This document shows, piece by piece, positions 50,249-58,953 of a stretch of 64,000 nucleotides of DNA. Positions within the stretch are counted from its first letter, which is position 1; every line of letters starts with the position of its first letter. The translations under genes were made by a program, and so were the position numbers. The notes below the pieces were generated by a model. That model had not been told where the DNA came from. It saw only the letters and a program-made list of their open reading frames with translations, and made no database searches. The stretch covers positions 1-64,000 of the forward strand of contig DDFF01000012.1 of the NCBI GenBank assembly GCA_002337045.1, written 5' to 3'. Source of the stretch: Bacteroidetes bacterium UBA1935 (lineage in GTDB: Bacteria; Bacteroidota; Bacteroidia; Chitinophagales; Chitinophagaceae).

Positions 50249-53200
50249 TTCTTTTTCCTGAGTACAAATATCAGATTGGCAGTAAACTTAGCATTATCAA
50301 GCACCTCTATACTCATATCATGCTTTTCTGCAAACTGCTCTATAAATGCACGACTTATATAGTGCAGATCATTTTGTGTTTTATTGAAGCCGAATATCTG
50401 TGTACTGAATAGCTCTGTAAGTTTGGTACCCTTAATGCGGTCTTGCAATTCAGCTACGCCATCCCTTATTATCAATGTGCCTTTACTATTAAGAGCAGCA
50501 GCACATTGTTCAAGCAATGTATTTTGCTGTTCAGGCAACAGATAATGCAGCACATCACTGATAATGATACCATCGCACGCATGCAGATGCAGTTTAGTCA
50601 CATCGCCCTGCATAAAGTTTACACGCTCATCCCTCAGGAAATTCCCTTGTGCTGTTTCTATTTTTTCGTCATCGTAATCAACTCCTGTAAAGCTCCTTCC
50701 CGTCGCTGCCCAATGCAGCATATAGGTCATGAAACCATAGCCACATCCCAAATCATAAAACACACCTTCTCTTGGTAACAGTTTATGGAACGGTTCGTAA
50801 TAATCTTCCAACTTGGTCTTGATGCGGCAATACCATTCCGTGACGGGGCCTTTGAAAGTATAGCTGCGTATCAGTTGTTCTTTAAAGTACTTTGGTGTCT
50901 GGTCTTGTTCTTTCAGTACATCCAGTTCTTTGCGCATCCATCTACCCATCTGCTTGGCACGTTCAGAATAAGTATTACCATAGCTTGTGTTTTCAGGCGA
51001 TATACGTTCGCGAATATAAACCGAGCAAGTACCGTCTTTCAGCAACCAGTCACCTTTTTGCATAGTATAGCCTACCCCGTGCAACACAAGCGGTACAATA
51101 TCCAGCTTCAGTTTCTCGGCAATGTAAAATGCCCCTTTGTGGAAACGCTTAATAGTATCATCGTAGCTACGCGTACCCTCTGGGAAAACAACTATTGAAT
51201 ACCCTCTGTTTACAAGGTCTTGCAATGGTTCAAGACTGTCTTCTGCCCCTTCTGCTACAGGATAGTATTCTGCCATACGCACCACTGCACCAAAGACAGG
51301 GCTGCGCCATACCCACTTATTAGTGAGCAACACCAGCTTCGGGTGTAGCATGGTTGTTACCAATATATCTAAGAAAGATGAATGGTTGGCAATGTATACG
51401 GCCGGCTTCTGGAAATCTTCTTTGAATGGATTGAACACCCGCTTCTTCACATTATCCATGATATACATCATACTCCATGTATATCGGTTTACCCATGCAT
51501 GAAACCAATACCTTGCTTTCTCTCTGTTAAAAGGCCAAAGCTTTGTAAGTATAACACCCAAAATGGTAAGCACCATAGAACCCGTAAAGAAGTAAGCAAA
51601 GGCAAAAACAGATATAAGGAAGCTGCGCAATGTAAACGGAAGGAATTGCTTATCTGCCCTGTTTTGAATAAACCAGTTGAACAGGAACGGCTGCAAAACC
51701 TGCGATACAAACAATACACACACCAAGCCTGTAACAGATATAAAAGCAATAGAACGTAGTGCTGGATGCTTAGCTAACAGCAATACACCCAAGCCTATGA
51801 TAACCGTCAATACTGATACATAAACAGCAGCACGGGTAGACTCCAGTTTGTTTCTACCTGTCCTGTATTTTTCTATCAGCCCATCCATGGTGAAGATGGT
51901 ATAGTCATCTCCCAAACCGAAAATGAGGGATGAGATAATGATATTTACAATATTGAATTGCAAACCAAGTAAAGACATCAATCCCAGTATCCATATCCAC
52001 GATATAGCCATAGGCAGGAATGCGATGATGGCAAGCTCAATGCGCCCATACCCTATCAGTAATGCAAAGAATACGATCAGCGAGGAGTACACTGCAATAC
52101 TCGTAAAATCTTTATTCAATATTCCCACCAATTGTGTAGCACCTTGTTGGCGGTCGGTTACAGTTACATTCTCTATGCCATTCAGATAGTCAAATACCTG
52201 CTGTCTGTTTTCTTGTGATACTTTCAGAGAAGCTATAGCATAGTGGTTGCTACTATCAGATGAGAAACCTCCCGGGAAAAGTGATTTCAGTACCGCAACA
52301 GTTTCATTATTAAAAGGCTGATATGCTTGATTAATAACATTGCCAAACCCTGCAAAAGCATCTTTGCTAAAGCCGTTAACAGATGCTGCGCTATTAACGT
52401 CCCTTAATACTGCTGCTTGTCTATCAGATGTCCAGTAATTTTTCCAACGCGCAATTCGTTTTTCCTGTTCCGCCAACGACGGAATTAAGGTAACCGGATT
52501 GGAAGCACTACGCACCCAGCCCTTAGCCGTCAGCTCATCAATCTTTGCAGTGGCTGCTTCCAGCTTTTGTAATGCCTTTTCTTGGTTAGTTTCATTAGCT
52601 ACAACGAAGACACTGCTTAGTGCTACTGCATTGTACCTGCTCACCTCTTCCTGTGCTTTCTCCAACTTTGGAGAAAGGTAGTTCAGATGCATCAGGTTGC
52701 TATCGAAAGATACACCGTCAATGCACTTATACATGATAGGCGTTAGCAGAATAATACCCAACACCAACCATTTATTCTTTTCGGGTTGCCACTTCCCTAT
52801 TTTATCGAATATGGTATTCTGGTGCGCATAGTTGGCAGCACCTATTGGCAGATGGGGCAGGAATATCAACGTACACAATGCTGCACCTGCCAGACTGATG
52901 GCTGCAAACAATCCCAAGTCTTGCAAAATAGGTGTTGACACAAACCTCAAAGACAGGAATGCTGCAATGGTGGTAAAACTACCAATCGTCAATGGATTGG
53001 CCATTTCACTTACAGCCTCCTTAATATTGCTGGAATGCCTTGTATGTGCCAGAAAGTGTATAGAGAAATCGATAGCAATACCCAGAATAATAGCACCCGC
53101 ACCAAGTGCTATAACGGCTATGGAACCTTGTACAATATACATAACCGCAAGGCCACTCGCCGCACCATAGACTACAGGAACCAATAACAATAATGGTGTC

Positions 53201-54078
53201 CTTTTCTTCCTGAAGAAGTAATAAGTAAGTGCCAGCAGCAACACAATCGTAACCGATAATGTTACAATTGTATCCGTTTGTAACTGCGATGCATTACCTG
53301 CTGCTACAGCAGGCCCACCAAAATAAGCAATATGAATACCGGAGTGTTTAGCCTCCCATTCTTCAGTCAACTCATCTACCCTGCTGAATAGCTTTGCATT
53401 CTTCCCTGTTTCTGAAGCTTTAAACTTAGACTTCAGGAAGAATGTTAGATTGCGCTGATTATTATTAAACAGGTATCCCTCATAGGTTTCGTAATTAGGG
53501 TCTATCTGCAGTGTTTTCAGCTTTGCCCAAACAAGCCCTGAGATACCAACAGGATCTTGTGCTACCAGTGTTTTATAGAAAGTACCTGCGGGTGAAAGCA
53601 ATAACTTTCTGTTGCGCTCCAGTGTTTGTTGAATACGCTCGGTTTGCAATAATGTATCGAGCGTCTTATAGTCATTATCATTCAAGAACAATGGCAGGTT
53701 GTTCTGTATGATGTTTACTAATGCTTCTTCGTATCCGCCACCTGGCTGCAGCATTACAGTATCTACCCATTCAGGACACTCCTTCTGCAATGCTTCCTGA
53801 TAGTAACCAGCTGCACTTATCAGACTATCAGGGTCTGTTTTTGTACTGTCTGTAAAAGACATCATAAACACCACCTGCTCGCCTGCCTGTGTATTGCTTA
53901 TGACATTGTTCATTGCTTTGATAGCCTTGCTATCGGGCAACATACTGGTAATGTCTTCTTTCAGCTTAACACGGGCTGCAAGAAAACCTAACAACAAAAA
54001 GCTACCTAAGAATATGACCCAGTATAGCTTTTTATTGCGTGCAAAGAAATTATATAGCGATACAAATATTACCTGCAT
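50245..54078 (-). CDS. MMPL-acyltransferase-methyltransferase fusion protein
   Basis: This 1277-residue protein combines three activities. Residues 1 to about 860 form an RND-type MMPL transporter with two blocks of transmembrane helices and large periplasmic loops. Residues about 880-1070 form a PlsC-type acyltransferase (HX4D box NHSSFLDILV, near 897; FPEGTRSYDD, near 963). Residues about 1080-1277 form a class I SAM methyltransferase (FYDLGCGYGFMTYML, near 1109). Related unfused or fused genes occur in aryl-polyene/flexirubin-type pigment clusters of Bacteroidota, where the MMPL part exports the lipid. No other pigment genes are visible here. Its stop overlaps the convergent MFS gene. Confidence 0.88.
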   Translation of the reverse strand: MQVIFVSLYNFFARNKKLYWVIFLGSFLLLGFLAARVKLKEDITSMLPDSKAIKAMNNVISNTQAGEQVVFMMSFTDSTKTDPDSLISAAGYYQEALQKECPEWVDTVMLQPGGGYEEALVNIIQNNLPLFLNDNDYKTLDTLLQTERIQQTLERNRKLLLSPAGTFYKTLVAQDPVGISGLVWAKLKTLQIDPNYETYEGYLFNNNQRNLTFFLKSKFKASETGKNAKLFSRVDELTEEWEAKHSGIHIAYFGGPAVAAGNASQLQTDTIVTLSVTIVLLLALTYYFFRKKRTPLLLLVPVVYGAASGLAVMYIVQGSIAVIALGAGAIILGIAIDFSIHFLAHTRHSSNIKEAVSEMANPLTIGSFTTIAAFLSLRFVSTPILQDLGLFAAISLAGAALCTLIFLPHLPIGAANYAHQNTIFDKIGKWQPEKNKWLVLGIILLTPIMYKCIDGVSFDSNLMHLNYLSPKLEKAQEEVSRYNAVALSSVFVVANETNQEKALQKLEAATAKIDELTAKGWVRSASNPVTLIPSLAEQEKRIARWKNYWTSDRQAAVLRDVNSAASVNGFSKDAFAGFGNVINQAYQPFNNETVAVLKSLFPGGFSSDSSNHYAIASLKVSQENRQQVFDYLNGIENVTVTDRQQGATQLVGILNKDFTSIAVYSSLIVFFALLIGYGRIELAIIAFLPMAISWIWILGLMSLLGLQFNIVNIIISSLIFGLGDDYTIFTMDGLIEKYRTGRNKLESTRAAVYVSVLTVIIGLGVLLLAKHPALRSIAFISVTGLVCVLFVSQVLQPFLFNWFIQNRADKQFLPFTLRSFLISVFAFAYFFTGSMVLTILGVILTKLWPFNREKARYWFHAWVNRYTWSMMYIMDNVKKRVFNPFKEDFQKPAVYIANHSSFLDILVTTMLHPKLVLLTNKWVWRSPVFGAVVRMAEYYPVAEGAEDSLEPLQDLVNRGYSIVVFPEGTRSYDDTIKRFHKGAFYIAEKLKLDIVPLVLHGVGYTMQKGDWLLKDGTCSVYIRERISPENTSYGNTYSERAKQMGRWMRKELDVLKEQDQTPKYFKEQLIRSYTFKGPVTEWYCRIKTKLEDYYEPFHKLLPREGVFYDLGCGYGFMTYMLHWAATGRSFTGVDYDDEKIETAQGNFLRDERVNFMQGDVTKLHLHACDGIIISDVLHYLLPEQQNTLLEQCAAALNSKGTLIIRDGVAELQDRIKGTKLTELFSTQIFGFNKTQNDLHYISRAFIEQFAEKHDMSIEVLDNAKFTANLIFVLRKKN

Positions 54079-54107
54079 GGGTAGTTTACGTAAGGGGGCG
54101 AAAACGC

Positions 54108-55328
54108 TTATTCAAAATCGGGGTACAACAAATACTTCTTTCTAATCTTCTTGAAAGCATCAATATCTTTCTTCCATGTAGCACGTATGGCATCTTCAGA
54201 CATACCGCTTTCTATTTGTTTTCTCAACTCAGCAGTACCTGCCAGTTTCTCAAAAAATGAGTTAAAGAACTTAGGCTTATCCTCATACCAATTATACGCT
54301 TTTATCAGCCATACCAGGCGCACTCTTCTGTTTATGATGGTAAGCGCCTCTTCTTTTGTCATTACAGCCAGTTGGCCAAAGCAGTCTTGAAACGCATAAA
54401 GCGGATCGGGCTTGCCCCACACAGGTACAGGCCTGAAGCTGTACATTGTTTTTCCTTTAAATGATGGGTGTCCCCAAACCTGAAACGGTGTAGATGTGCC
54501 ACGGCCTACACTTACTACTGTACCTTCAAACAGGCACATAGATGGATAAGCCATTATTGCAGCCATATTTTTCAGATTGGGAGAAGGACGTATGTATAAT
54601 GTATACAAAGCAGTATGGTCGTACTCTCCGCAGGTTATCACTTTCATGTTCAGCTTCTCTATACCTTTCACCCACTTTTCACCTACAAGCATTTTTGCAT
54701 ATTCACCAACCGTCATACCGTATACAATAGGTATAGGTTGCATACCTACAAACGATTTAAATTCGGGCTTAAGAACCGGACCATCAACATAGTGCCCGTT
54801 AGGATTGGGCCTGTCCAGAATAATAAATTCCTTACCGTTTTCCGCACATGCTTCCATTGCATATTGCATGGTAGATATATAGGTATAAAAACGTACACCT
54901 ACATCCTGCAAATCGTACACTACAATATCCACGTCTTTCAGAAACTCAGGCTTGGGCTTTTTGTTATCGCCATACAGCGATACAATTGGCAATTGTGTAG
55001 CACTATCAATACTGTTATCTACATGCTCCCCTGCCTGTGCCTCTCCACGAAAACCATGTTCGGGTACAAACACTTTTACCACTTTCACACCTACGGTTAG
55101 TAAGGTATCTAAAAGGCTACGCTCACCACCTACTACAGATGCCTGATTTATAATAAGTGCTACGCGTTTATTTTTGAGCAAGGGCAGGTACGCATCCATC
55201 CTTTCGGCAGCTACTACAACCTCGCTACCACCGCGCAGTGGTTTGTATTTTGGCTCTGCCTGTTTTTGAGCTTTTACAACAACTGCAAACAGCATCAGGC
55301 ATAGCATATATGATATACGCTTCAGCAT
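54108..55328 (-). CDS. NamZ/DUF1343 exo-beta-N-acetylmuramidase-like protein
   Basis: The 406-residue product has a signal peptide (MLKRISYMLCLMLFAVVVKA) and a full DUF1343 domain with VALIINQASVVGGERSLLDTL, FVPEHGFRGEAQAGEHVD, DLQDVGVRFYTYISTMQYAME and DRPNPNGHYVDGPVLK. DUF1343 proteins are exo-beta-N-acetylmuramidases (NamZ) that release MurNAc from peptidoglycan fragments during recycling or turnover. The export signal places it in the periplasm. The start is the ATG at 55328; an ATG at 55349 would add seven residues. It lies 29 bases upstream of the MMPL gene on the same strand. Confidence 0.92.
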   Translation of the reverse strand: MLKRISYMLCLMLFAVVVKAQKQAEPKYKPLRGGSEVVVAAERMDAYLPLLKNKRVALIINQASVVGGERSLLDTLLTVGVKVVKVFVPEHGFRGEAQAGEHVDNSIDSATQLPIVSLYGDNKKPKPEFLKDVDIVVYDLQDVGVRFYTYISTMQYAMEACAENGKEFIILDRPNPNGHYVDGPVLKPEFKSFVGMQPIPIVYGMTVGEYAKMLVGEKWVKGIEKLNMKVITCGEYDHTALYTLYIRPSPNLKNMAAIMAYPSMCLFEGTVVSVGRGTSTPFQVWGHPSFKGKTMYSFRPVPVWGKPDPLYAFQDCFGQLAVMTKEEALTIINRRVRLVWLIKAYNWYEDKPKFFNSFFEKLAGTAELRKQIESGMSEDAIRATWKKDIDAFKKIRKKYLLYPDFE

Positions 55329-55420
55329 TAAAATTTCTGATTTTTGCATAAAGATAATCCTGCGTTTCCGATATTAAGCCTTAACTTGCATCATTATTAG
55401 TATTTATTAAAACAAATTAC

Positions 55421-55849
55421 ATGCAACAAGTTAAAAATGGTGATACTGTAAGTGTACATTATCACGGAAAACTTACAGATGGCTCAACTTTTGACAGCTC
55501 TGAAGGCCGCGATCCACTACAGTTTACCGTTGGCAGCGGACAAGTGATTAAGGGCTTTGACGATGCGCTGCTGGATATGAAAGTAGGCGATAAAAAAACT
55601 GTTAATATTCCTGTTGAGAATGCTTATGGCGAACGCAGGGATGACATGATGATGGAATATCCTAAGAGCGATTTTCCTGCTGATATGCAACCTGCCGTAG
55701 GTATGGAACTGCACATGAGCGACAACATCGGCAACGTATTTCCTGTAGTGATTGCAGAAGTACTGGAAGAAGTTGTGGTACTGGATGCAAACCACCCATT
55801 GGCTGGTAAAGACCTGATTTTTGAACTGGAACTGGTATCTATCGGTTAA
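55421..55849 (+). CDS. FKBP-type peptidyl-prolyl isomerase, SlyD-like
   Basis: The 142-residue protein is a SlyD-like FKBP: VSVHYHGKLTDGSTFDSSEG, GSGQVIKGFDDALLDMKVGD and an insert-in-flap domain with YPKSDFPADMQPAVGMEL. It assists protein folding by proline cis-trans isomerisation and chaperone action in the cytoplasm. It lacks the His-rich metal-binding tail of E. coli SlyD. It is a single gene ending in a perfect hairpin. Confidence 0.94.
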   Translation: MQQVKNGDTVSVHYHGKLTDGSTFDSSEGRDPLQFTVGSGQVIKGFDDALLDMKVGDKKTVNIPVENAYGERRDDMMMEYPKSDFPADMQPAVGMELHMSDNIGNVFPVVIAEVLEEVVVLDANHPLAGKDLIFELELVSIG

Positions 55850-55871
55850 TAATAAATCAAGCTTATATGCA

Positions 55872-55896
55872 AGCCGGCTACATGCCGGCTTTTTCA
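55872..55896 (+). terminator. terminator of SlyD-like gene
   Basis: AGCCGGC (55872-55878), TACAT and GCCGGCT (55884-55890) form a perfect stem-loop followed by TTTTT. It lies 22 bases after the stop codon. Confidence 0.85.
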
Positions 55897-55963
55897 TTTT
55901 AACAAAATGCCATCAGCATAGCCGCAAAAATTTATTATTATTACAGTTAGTCTATTATTCGTT

Positions 55964-56650
55964 ATGTCTTTACTCTCCATACTATTACAGGTAGATACTG
56001 TTGCTACGGCAGCAGATGCAGTAGCTAAAAAGGAAGAAATCTCGCTTTGGTATCTGTTGATGCAAGGTGGTGTCCTGATGATACCATTGCTGATATGTTC
56101 TGTGCTGATGGTGTATGTATTTGCTGAGCGACTGATGGCTATAAAAAGAGCCTCTTCTTACGACCCGATGTTTATGTCGCGCATACGCGAACATGTAACA
56201 GATGGTAATCTGCAAGCCGCAAAATCGCTGGCTAAGAATACGCAGGGTCCTATAGCACGCATGATAGACAAAGGCCTTAGCCGCATAGGCAAACCAATAG
56301 ACCACATTGAAAAATCGATGGAGAATGCCGGTAAATTGGAAGTATACCAACTGGAAAAGAATGTATCTATGCTTTCAACAATAGCAGGTATAGCACCAAT
56401 GTTCGGTTTTCTGGGTACCATAGCAGGTATGATTATCCTGTTCTTCAATATTCAACATCAAGGTTTTTCTATAGAAGGTATTGCAAGTGGTATCTACACC
56501 AAAATGGTTACATCTGCTGTAGGTTTGATAATTGGTTTGTTGGCCTACGTGGCATACAACTACCTGAATGCACAAATAAACAAGAATGTAAACCGTATGG
56601 AAAGTGCTGCGGTTGAGTTTTTGGATATCCTTCACGAACCTGCTAAATAG
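55964..56650 (+). CDS. MotA/TolQ/ExbB proton channel family protein
   Basis: The 228-residue protein has the three-helix ExbB/TolQ pattern, with the first helix at about 30-50 and the last two at about 140-205 (TIAGIAPMFGFLGTIAGMIILF). In the inner membrane these proteins use the proton gradient to energise TonB or Tol systems. It lies eight bases upstream of an ExbD/TolR gene; no tonB gene is adjacent. A preceding hydrophilic N-terminal stretch (ATAADAVAKKEEI) is common in Bacteroidota. Confidence 0.93.
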   Translation: MSLLSILLQVDTVATAADAVAKKEEISLWYLLMQGGVLMIPLLICSVLMVYVFAERLMAIKRASSYDPMFMSRIREHVTDGNLQAAKSLAKNTQGPIARMIDKGLSRIGKPIDHIEKSMENAGKLEVYQLEKNVSMLSTIAGIAPMFGFLGTIAGMIILFFNIQHQGFSIEGIASGIYTKMVTSAVGLIIGLLAYVAYNYLNAQINKNVNRMESAAVEFLDILHEPAK

Positions 56651-56658
56651 TCCTTGTA

Positions 56659-57063
56659 ATGAATCTTCGGAAACATCTCAGGGAAAAGCCTGAATCGCAC
56701 GCATCTGCACTGAATGACATTCTGTTCATTCTGCTATTGTTCTTTCTTATTATATCTACATTGGCCAATCCCAATGTGATAAAGCTTTCTATACCAAGTG
56801 CCAAAAGCGACACTAAAGCAAAGCAAACTGTTGTGGTATCTATTACACCCGAGCAACAATTCTTTGTAGGCACACAGGCTACATCTGCCGATTCGCTTGC
56901 GGGTGCTATCAATGCTATAGTTATAAAATCGCAGGATGCAGAGCCGACAGTTGTTATCAATGCCGATAAACAGGCGCAGGCTGAAAGCATTGTTACGGTA
57001 ATGAAAGCAGCAAAATCGCTAAATCTGAAAACAGTTTTAGCAGTAGATAAGGAAGGCAAGTAA
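56659..57063 (+). CDS. ExbD/TolR family protein
   Basis: The 134-residue protein has a short cytoplasmic start (MNLRKHLREKPESHASALND), one transmembrane helix with the conserved Asp (LNDILFILLLFFLIISTLANP) and a periplasmic ExbD-type domain ending in VLAVDKEGK. It pairs with the ExbB-like protein eight bases upstream to form a proton-driven motor for TonB- or Tol-like transport. Its stop lies one base from the end of the convergent Crp/Fnr gene. Confidence 0.93.
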   Translation: MNLRKHLREKPESHASALNDILFILLLFFLIISTLANPNVIKLSIPSAKSDTKAKQTVVVSITPEQQFFVGTQATSADSLAGAINAIVIKSQDAEPTVVINADKQAQAESIVTVMKAAKSLNLKTVLAVDKEGK

Positions 57064-57064
57064 A

Positions 57065-57766
57065 TCAACCAATTCTAGCTAATCGTTGCAGTGATTTTAT
57101 ATCATGTATTACAATAGTGCGCCTGTCAACATCCAGCAAACCATCCTGTGCAAATTCATTTATTAGTGTAGTAACTGTTTGTCTGCTAGTACCTGTAAGC
57201 CTTGCAATATCATCGTGCGTCAGGAAGTTTTGCATACTGTACGATCTTTGCTCTATTGCATTATCTTGTGGTAGCAGCGTCCAGAAAAAGTACAAGAGCC
57301 TGCTCCTTGCATCTTTCTGTAGCAGGTTCATCAATCTGTTTTCTACCTTTCTCAATTTTTGCCCTACTTTTTTTGCGTATTGCACAGATAAATCGGGGCG
57401 GTGCATCAACAGGCTTTGAAAATCTTCCAGCGTAAAGGAACAAAGACTGGTTTCACACTTGTAAGCTTGCGCATACTCGCCCTGCATATTATTTCTTTCC
57501 AAAGTAAATTGTCCGAAAATATCGCCCGGCTGCAATATCTCTTTTACAATATCATTGCCTTCGTCATCTATACAACCAATTTTTATATACCCGTCTTTTA
57601 CAAAATATAACTTGTTTAAGGCATGTGCATCAAAATATATGTAAGCACCTTTATCCGCTACAACAATATTGTGTTCAAGATTCAGAGCGGTATAATCATC
57701 GTCTGTTAGCTTATTCAGAAAATCATTTTTCCTGATTAACAAAAATGTATCATCCATGCTCATCAC
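57065..57766 (-). CDS. Crp/Fnr family transcription regulator
   Basis: The 233-residue protein has a cyclic-nucleotide-binding-like beta roll (about 20-130: VADKGAYIYFDAHALNKLYFVKDG, ILQPGDIFGQFTLE) and a C-terminal winged helix-turn-helix (about 165-225: LTHDDIARLTGTSRQTVTTLINEF). There is no cysteine cluster for an Fnr iron-sulfur centre. The gene lies 11 bases after a T9SS secreted protein gene in the same direction, so the regulator is the second gene of a two-gene unit. Its targets are unknown. Confidence 0.9.
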   Translation of the reverse strand: MMSMDDTFLLIRKNDFLNKLTDDDYTALNLEHNIVVADKGAYIYFDAHALNKLYFVKDGYIKIGCIDDEGNDIVKEILQPGDIFGQFTLERNNMQGEYAQAYKCETSLCSFTLEDFQSLLMHRPDLSVQYAKKVGQKLRKVENRLMNLLQKDARSRLLYFFWTLLPQDNAIEQRSYSMQNFLTHDDIARLTGTSRQTVTTLINEFAQDGLLDVDRRTIVIHDIKSLQRLARIG

Positions 57767-57777
57767 CCTAAGTTACA

Positions 57778-58761
57778 TTAGTTCTTAACAAACTTGAATG
57801 CCCTCTGTGTACTACCCTGTTGGATATATGCTATATACTGCCCATATGTCAATCCTGAAATATTTATTTTATCGCCCCCATTCAAAGCAAAACAGCTTAT
57901 CTGTCTGCCTGTAATATCTTGTATTACAATGTTGTACCTGTTATCGTCAGCGCCATGTAGTTGCAAATAATCGGTTGCAGGATTAGGCGTAATAAATACT
58001 GGCGATGTAGTGTAATGCTGAATGCTTGTGGGGTAAGCTAATTTATTAGACTTAGCCGCCTGCACATGGTTTTTACTATTGTCTTGTAATATGGCTATAG
58101 CATATATCCTACCCTTGTTCCATGTACTATTTATTGCTATCTGTTGTATATGTACTGTAGAATCGCCAATGTTTACAGGTGCCGTAATAGCTAACGTATT
58201 AGTACCCCAAAAACTTTTTCTGAATACATCATAGTGTTTACTCTCACCATTATTGGCGGCAAAAAATAAAGTATCTTCCACCAAGGGTACATAAAGTGTC
58301 AGACTGGTTAATGCACTTGCATCTTTCTTCCTTACTACTACTCTTATCTCAAGATTATTTCCTGTTACTTCTGTCAGTTTAGCAGTCATGTCAAATGCAG
58401 TAGTCTTACCTAATTCATTTTGAAAAACAGTAGCATTCGTAAAAGAACCTGTTATTTCTTTAGCCTGTATTACAAGCTTCGGTGTCGTACCATAAATACC
58501 ATAAAAATTAGTACGGGCATCATTTTCTGTTTTGTTATGCTGATTAAGTGGACAAGCCGCATAAGGAGCACTGGGGTGATACGCAACATGCAATACTTGC
58601 GGAAAGTTGGCATAATTGGCATACAACCCCGGATTGCGGGATGCACATATACTGCAATATGTATTGGTAAAATGCTCAGCAACCACAGTTTGCGCTACTG
58701 GTTGGGCATATGTGTTAACTGCAATTGCTAACGATACCCCTAACAGTTTTAAAAATTTCAT
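57778..58761 (-). CDS. T9SS-exported Omp28-like protein with CxxC motif
   Basis: The 327-residue protein has a signal peptide (MKFLKLLGVSLAIAVNTYA). A thioredoxin-like segment (VVAEHFTNTYCSICASRNPG, with the CSIC redox motif, about 20-40) and a beta-rich middle like Omp28 follow. The C-terminal domain is a type A T9SS sorting signal (VIQDITGRQISCFALNGG). The start is the ATG at 58761; the open frame extends to 58797 but adds a non-signal-like tail. The protein is likely outside the cell or on the surface. It is the first gene of the pair with the Crp/Fnr regulator. Confidence 0.8.
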   Translation of the reverse strand: MKFLKLLGVSLAIAVNTYAQPVAQTVVAEHFTNTYCSICASRNPGLYANYANFPQVLHVAYHPSAPYAACPLNQHNKTENDARTNFYGIYGTTPKLVIQAKEITGSFTNATVFQNELGKTTAFDMTAKLTEVTGNNLEIRVVVRKKDASALTSLTLYVPLVEDTLFFAANNGESKHYDVFRKSFWGTNTLAITAPVNIGDSTVHIQQIAINSTWNKGRIYAIAILQDNSKNHVQAAKSNKLAYPTSIQHYTTSPVFITPNPATDYLQLHGADDNRYNIVIQDITGRQISCFALNGGDKINISGLTYGQYIAYIQQGSTQRAFKFVKN

Positions 58762-58821
58762 CTTTATCACTTTTGTGCAAATTAGGAAGCAATACACTAC
58801 TGATTTGTCGGCTACAATACA

Positions 58822-58843
58822 TTTGACAGTTTAGTTTGTCAAA
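58822..58843. promoter_or_regulatory. palindromic operator candidate before recG and omp28-like gene
   Basis: TTTGACA (58822-58828) and TGTCAAA (58837-58843) form a perfect 7-base inverted repeat with an 8-base spacer, the size and shape of a Crp/Fnr binding site. It lies between the divergent recG and Omp28/crp unit and overlaps the -33 box of the recG promoter. It could be the target of the Crp/Fnr regulator encoded 1 kb away. Confidence 0.45.
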
Positions 58844-58864
58844 ACATTGTCTTGTTTATATTTG
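58835..58864 (+). promoter_or_regulatory. promoter of recG
   Basis: TTTG (58835-58838), 18 bases and TATATTTG (58857-58864) match the Bacteroidota promoter consensus. The transcript should begin near 58871, two bases after an in-frame stop codon and upstream of the conserved RecG reading frame. Confidence 0.6.
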
Positions 58865-58953
58865 TCTAAATAATAGTAAGTATCAGCAATTTCGCATCCA
58901 TATTAGAATCTCCCATAGAATACCTGAAAGGCGTAGGCCCGCAACGGGGCGAA

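Noticed and set aside
58870..58953. recG start at CTG 58924
   Set aside because: It would cut off the conserved SPIEY segment, so ATC at 58882 or a base change explains the pattern better.
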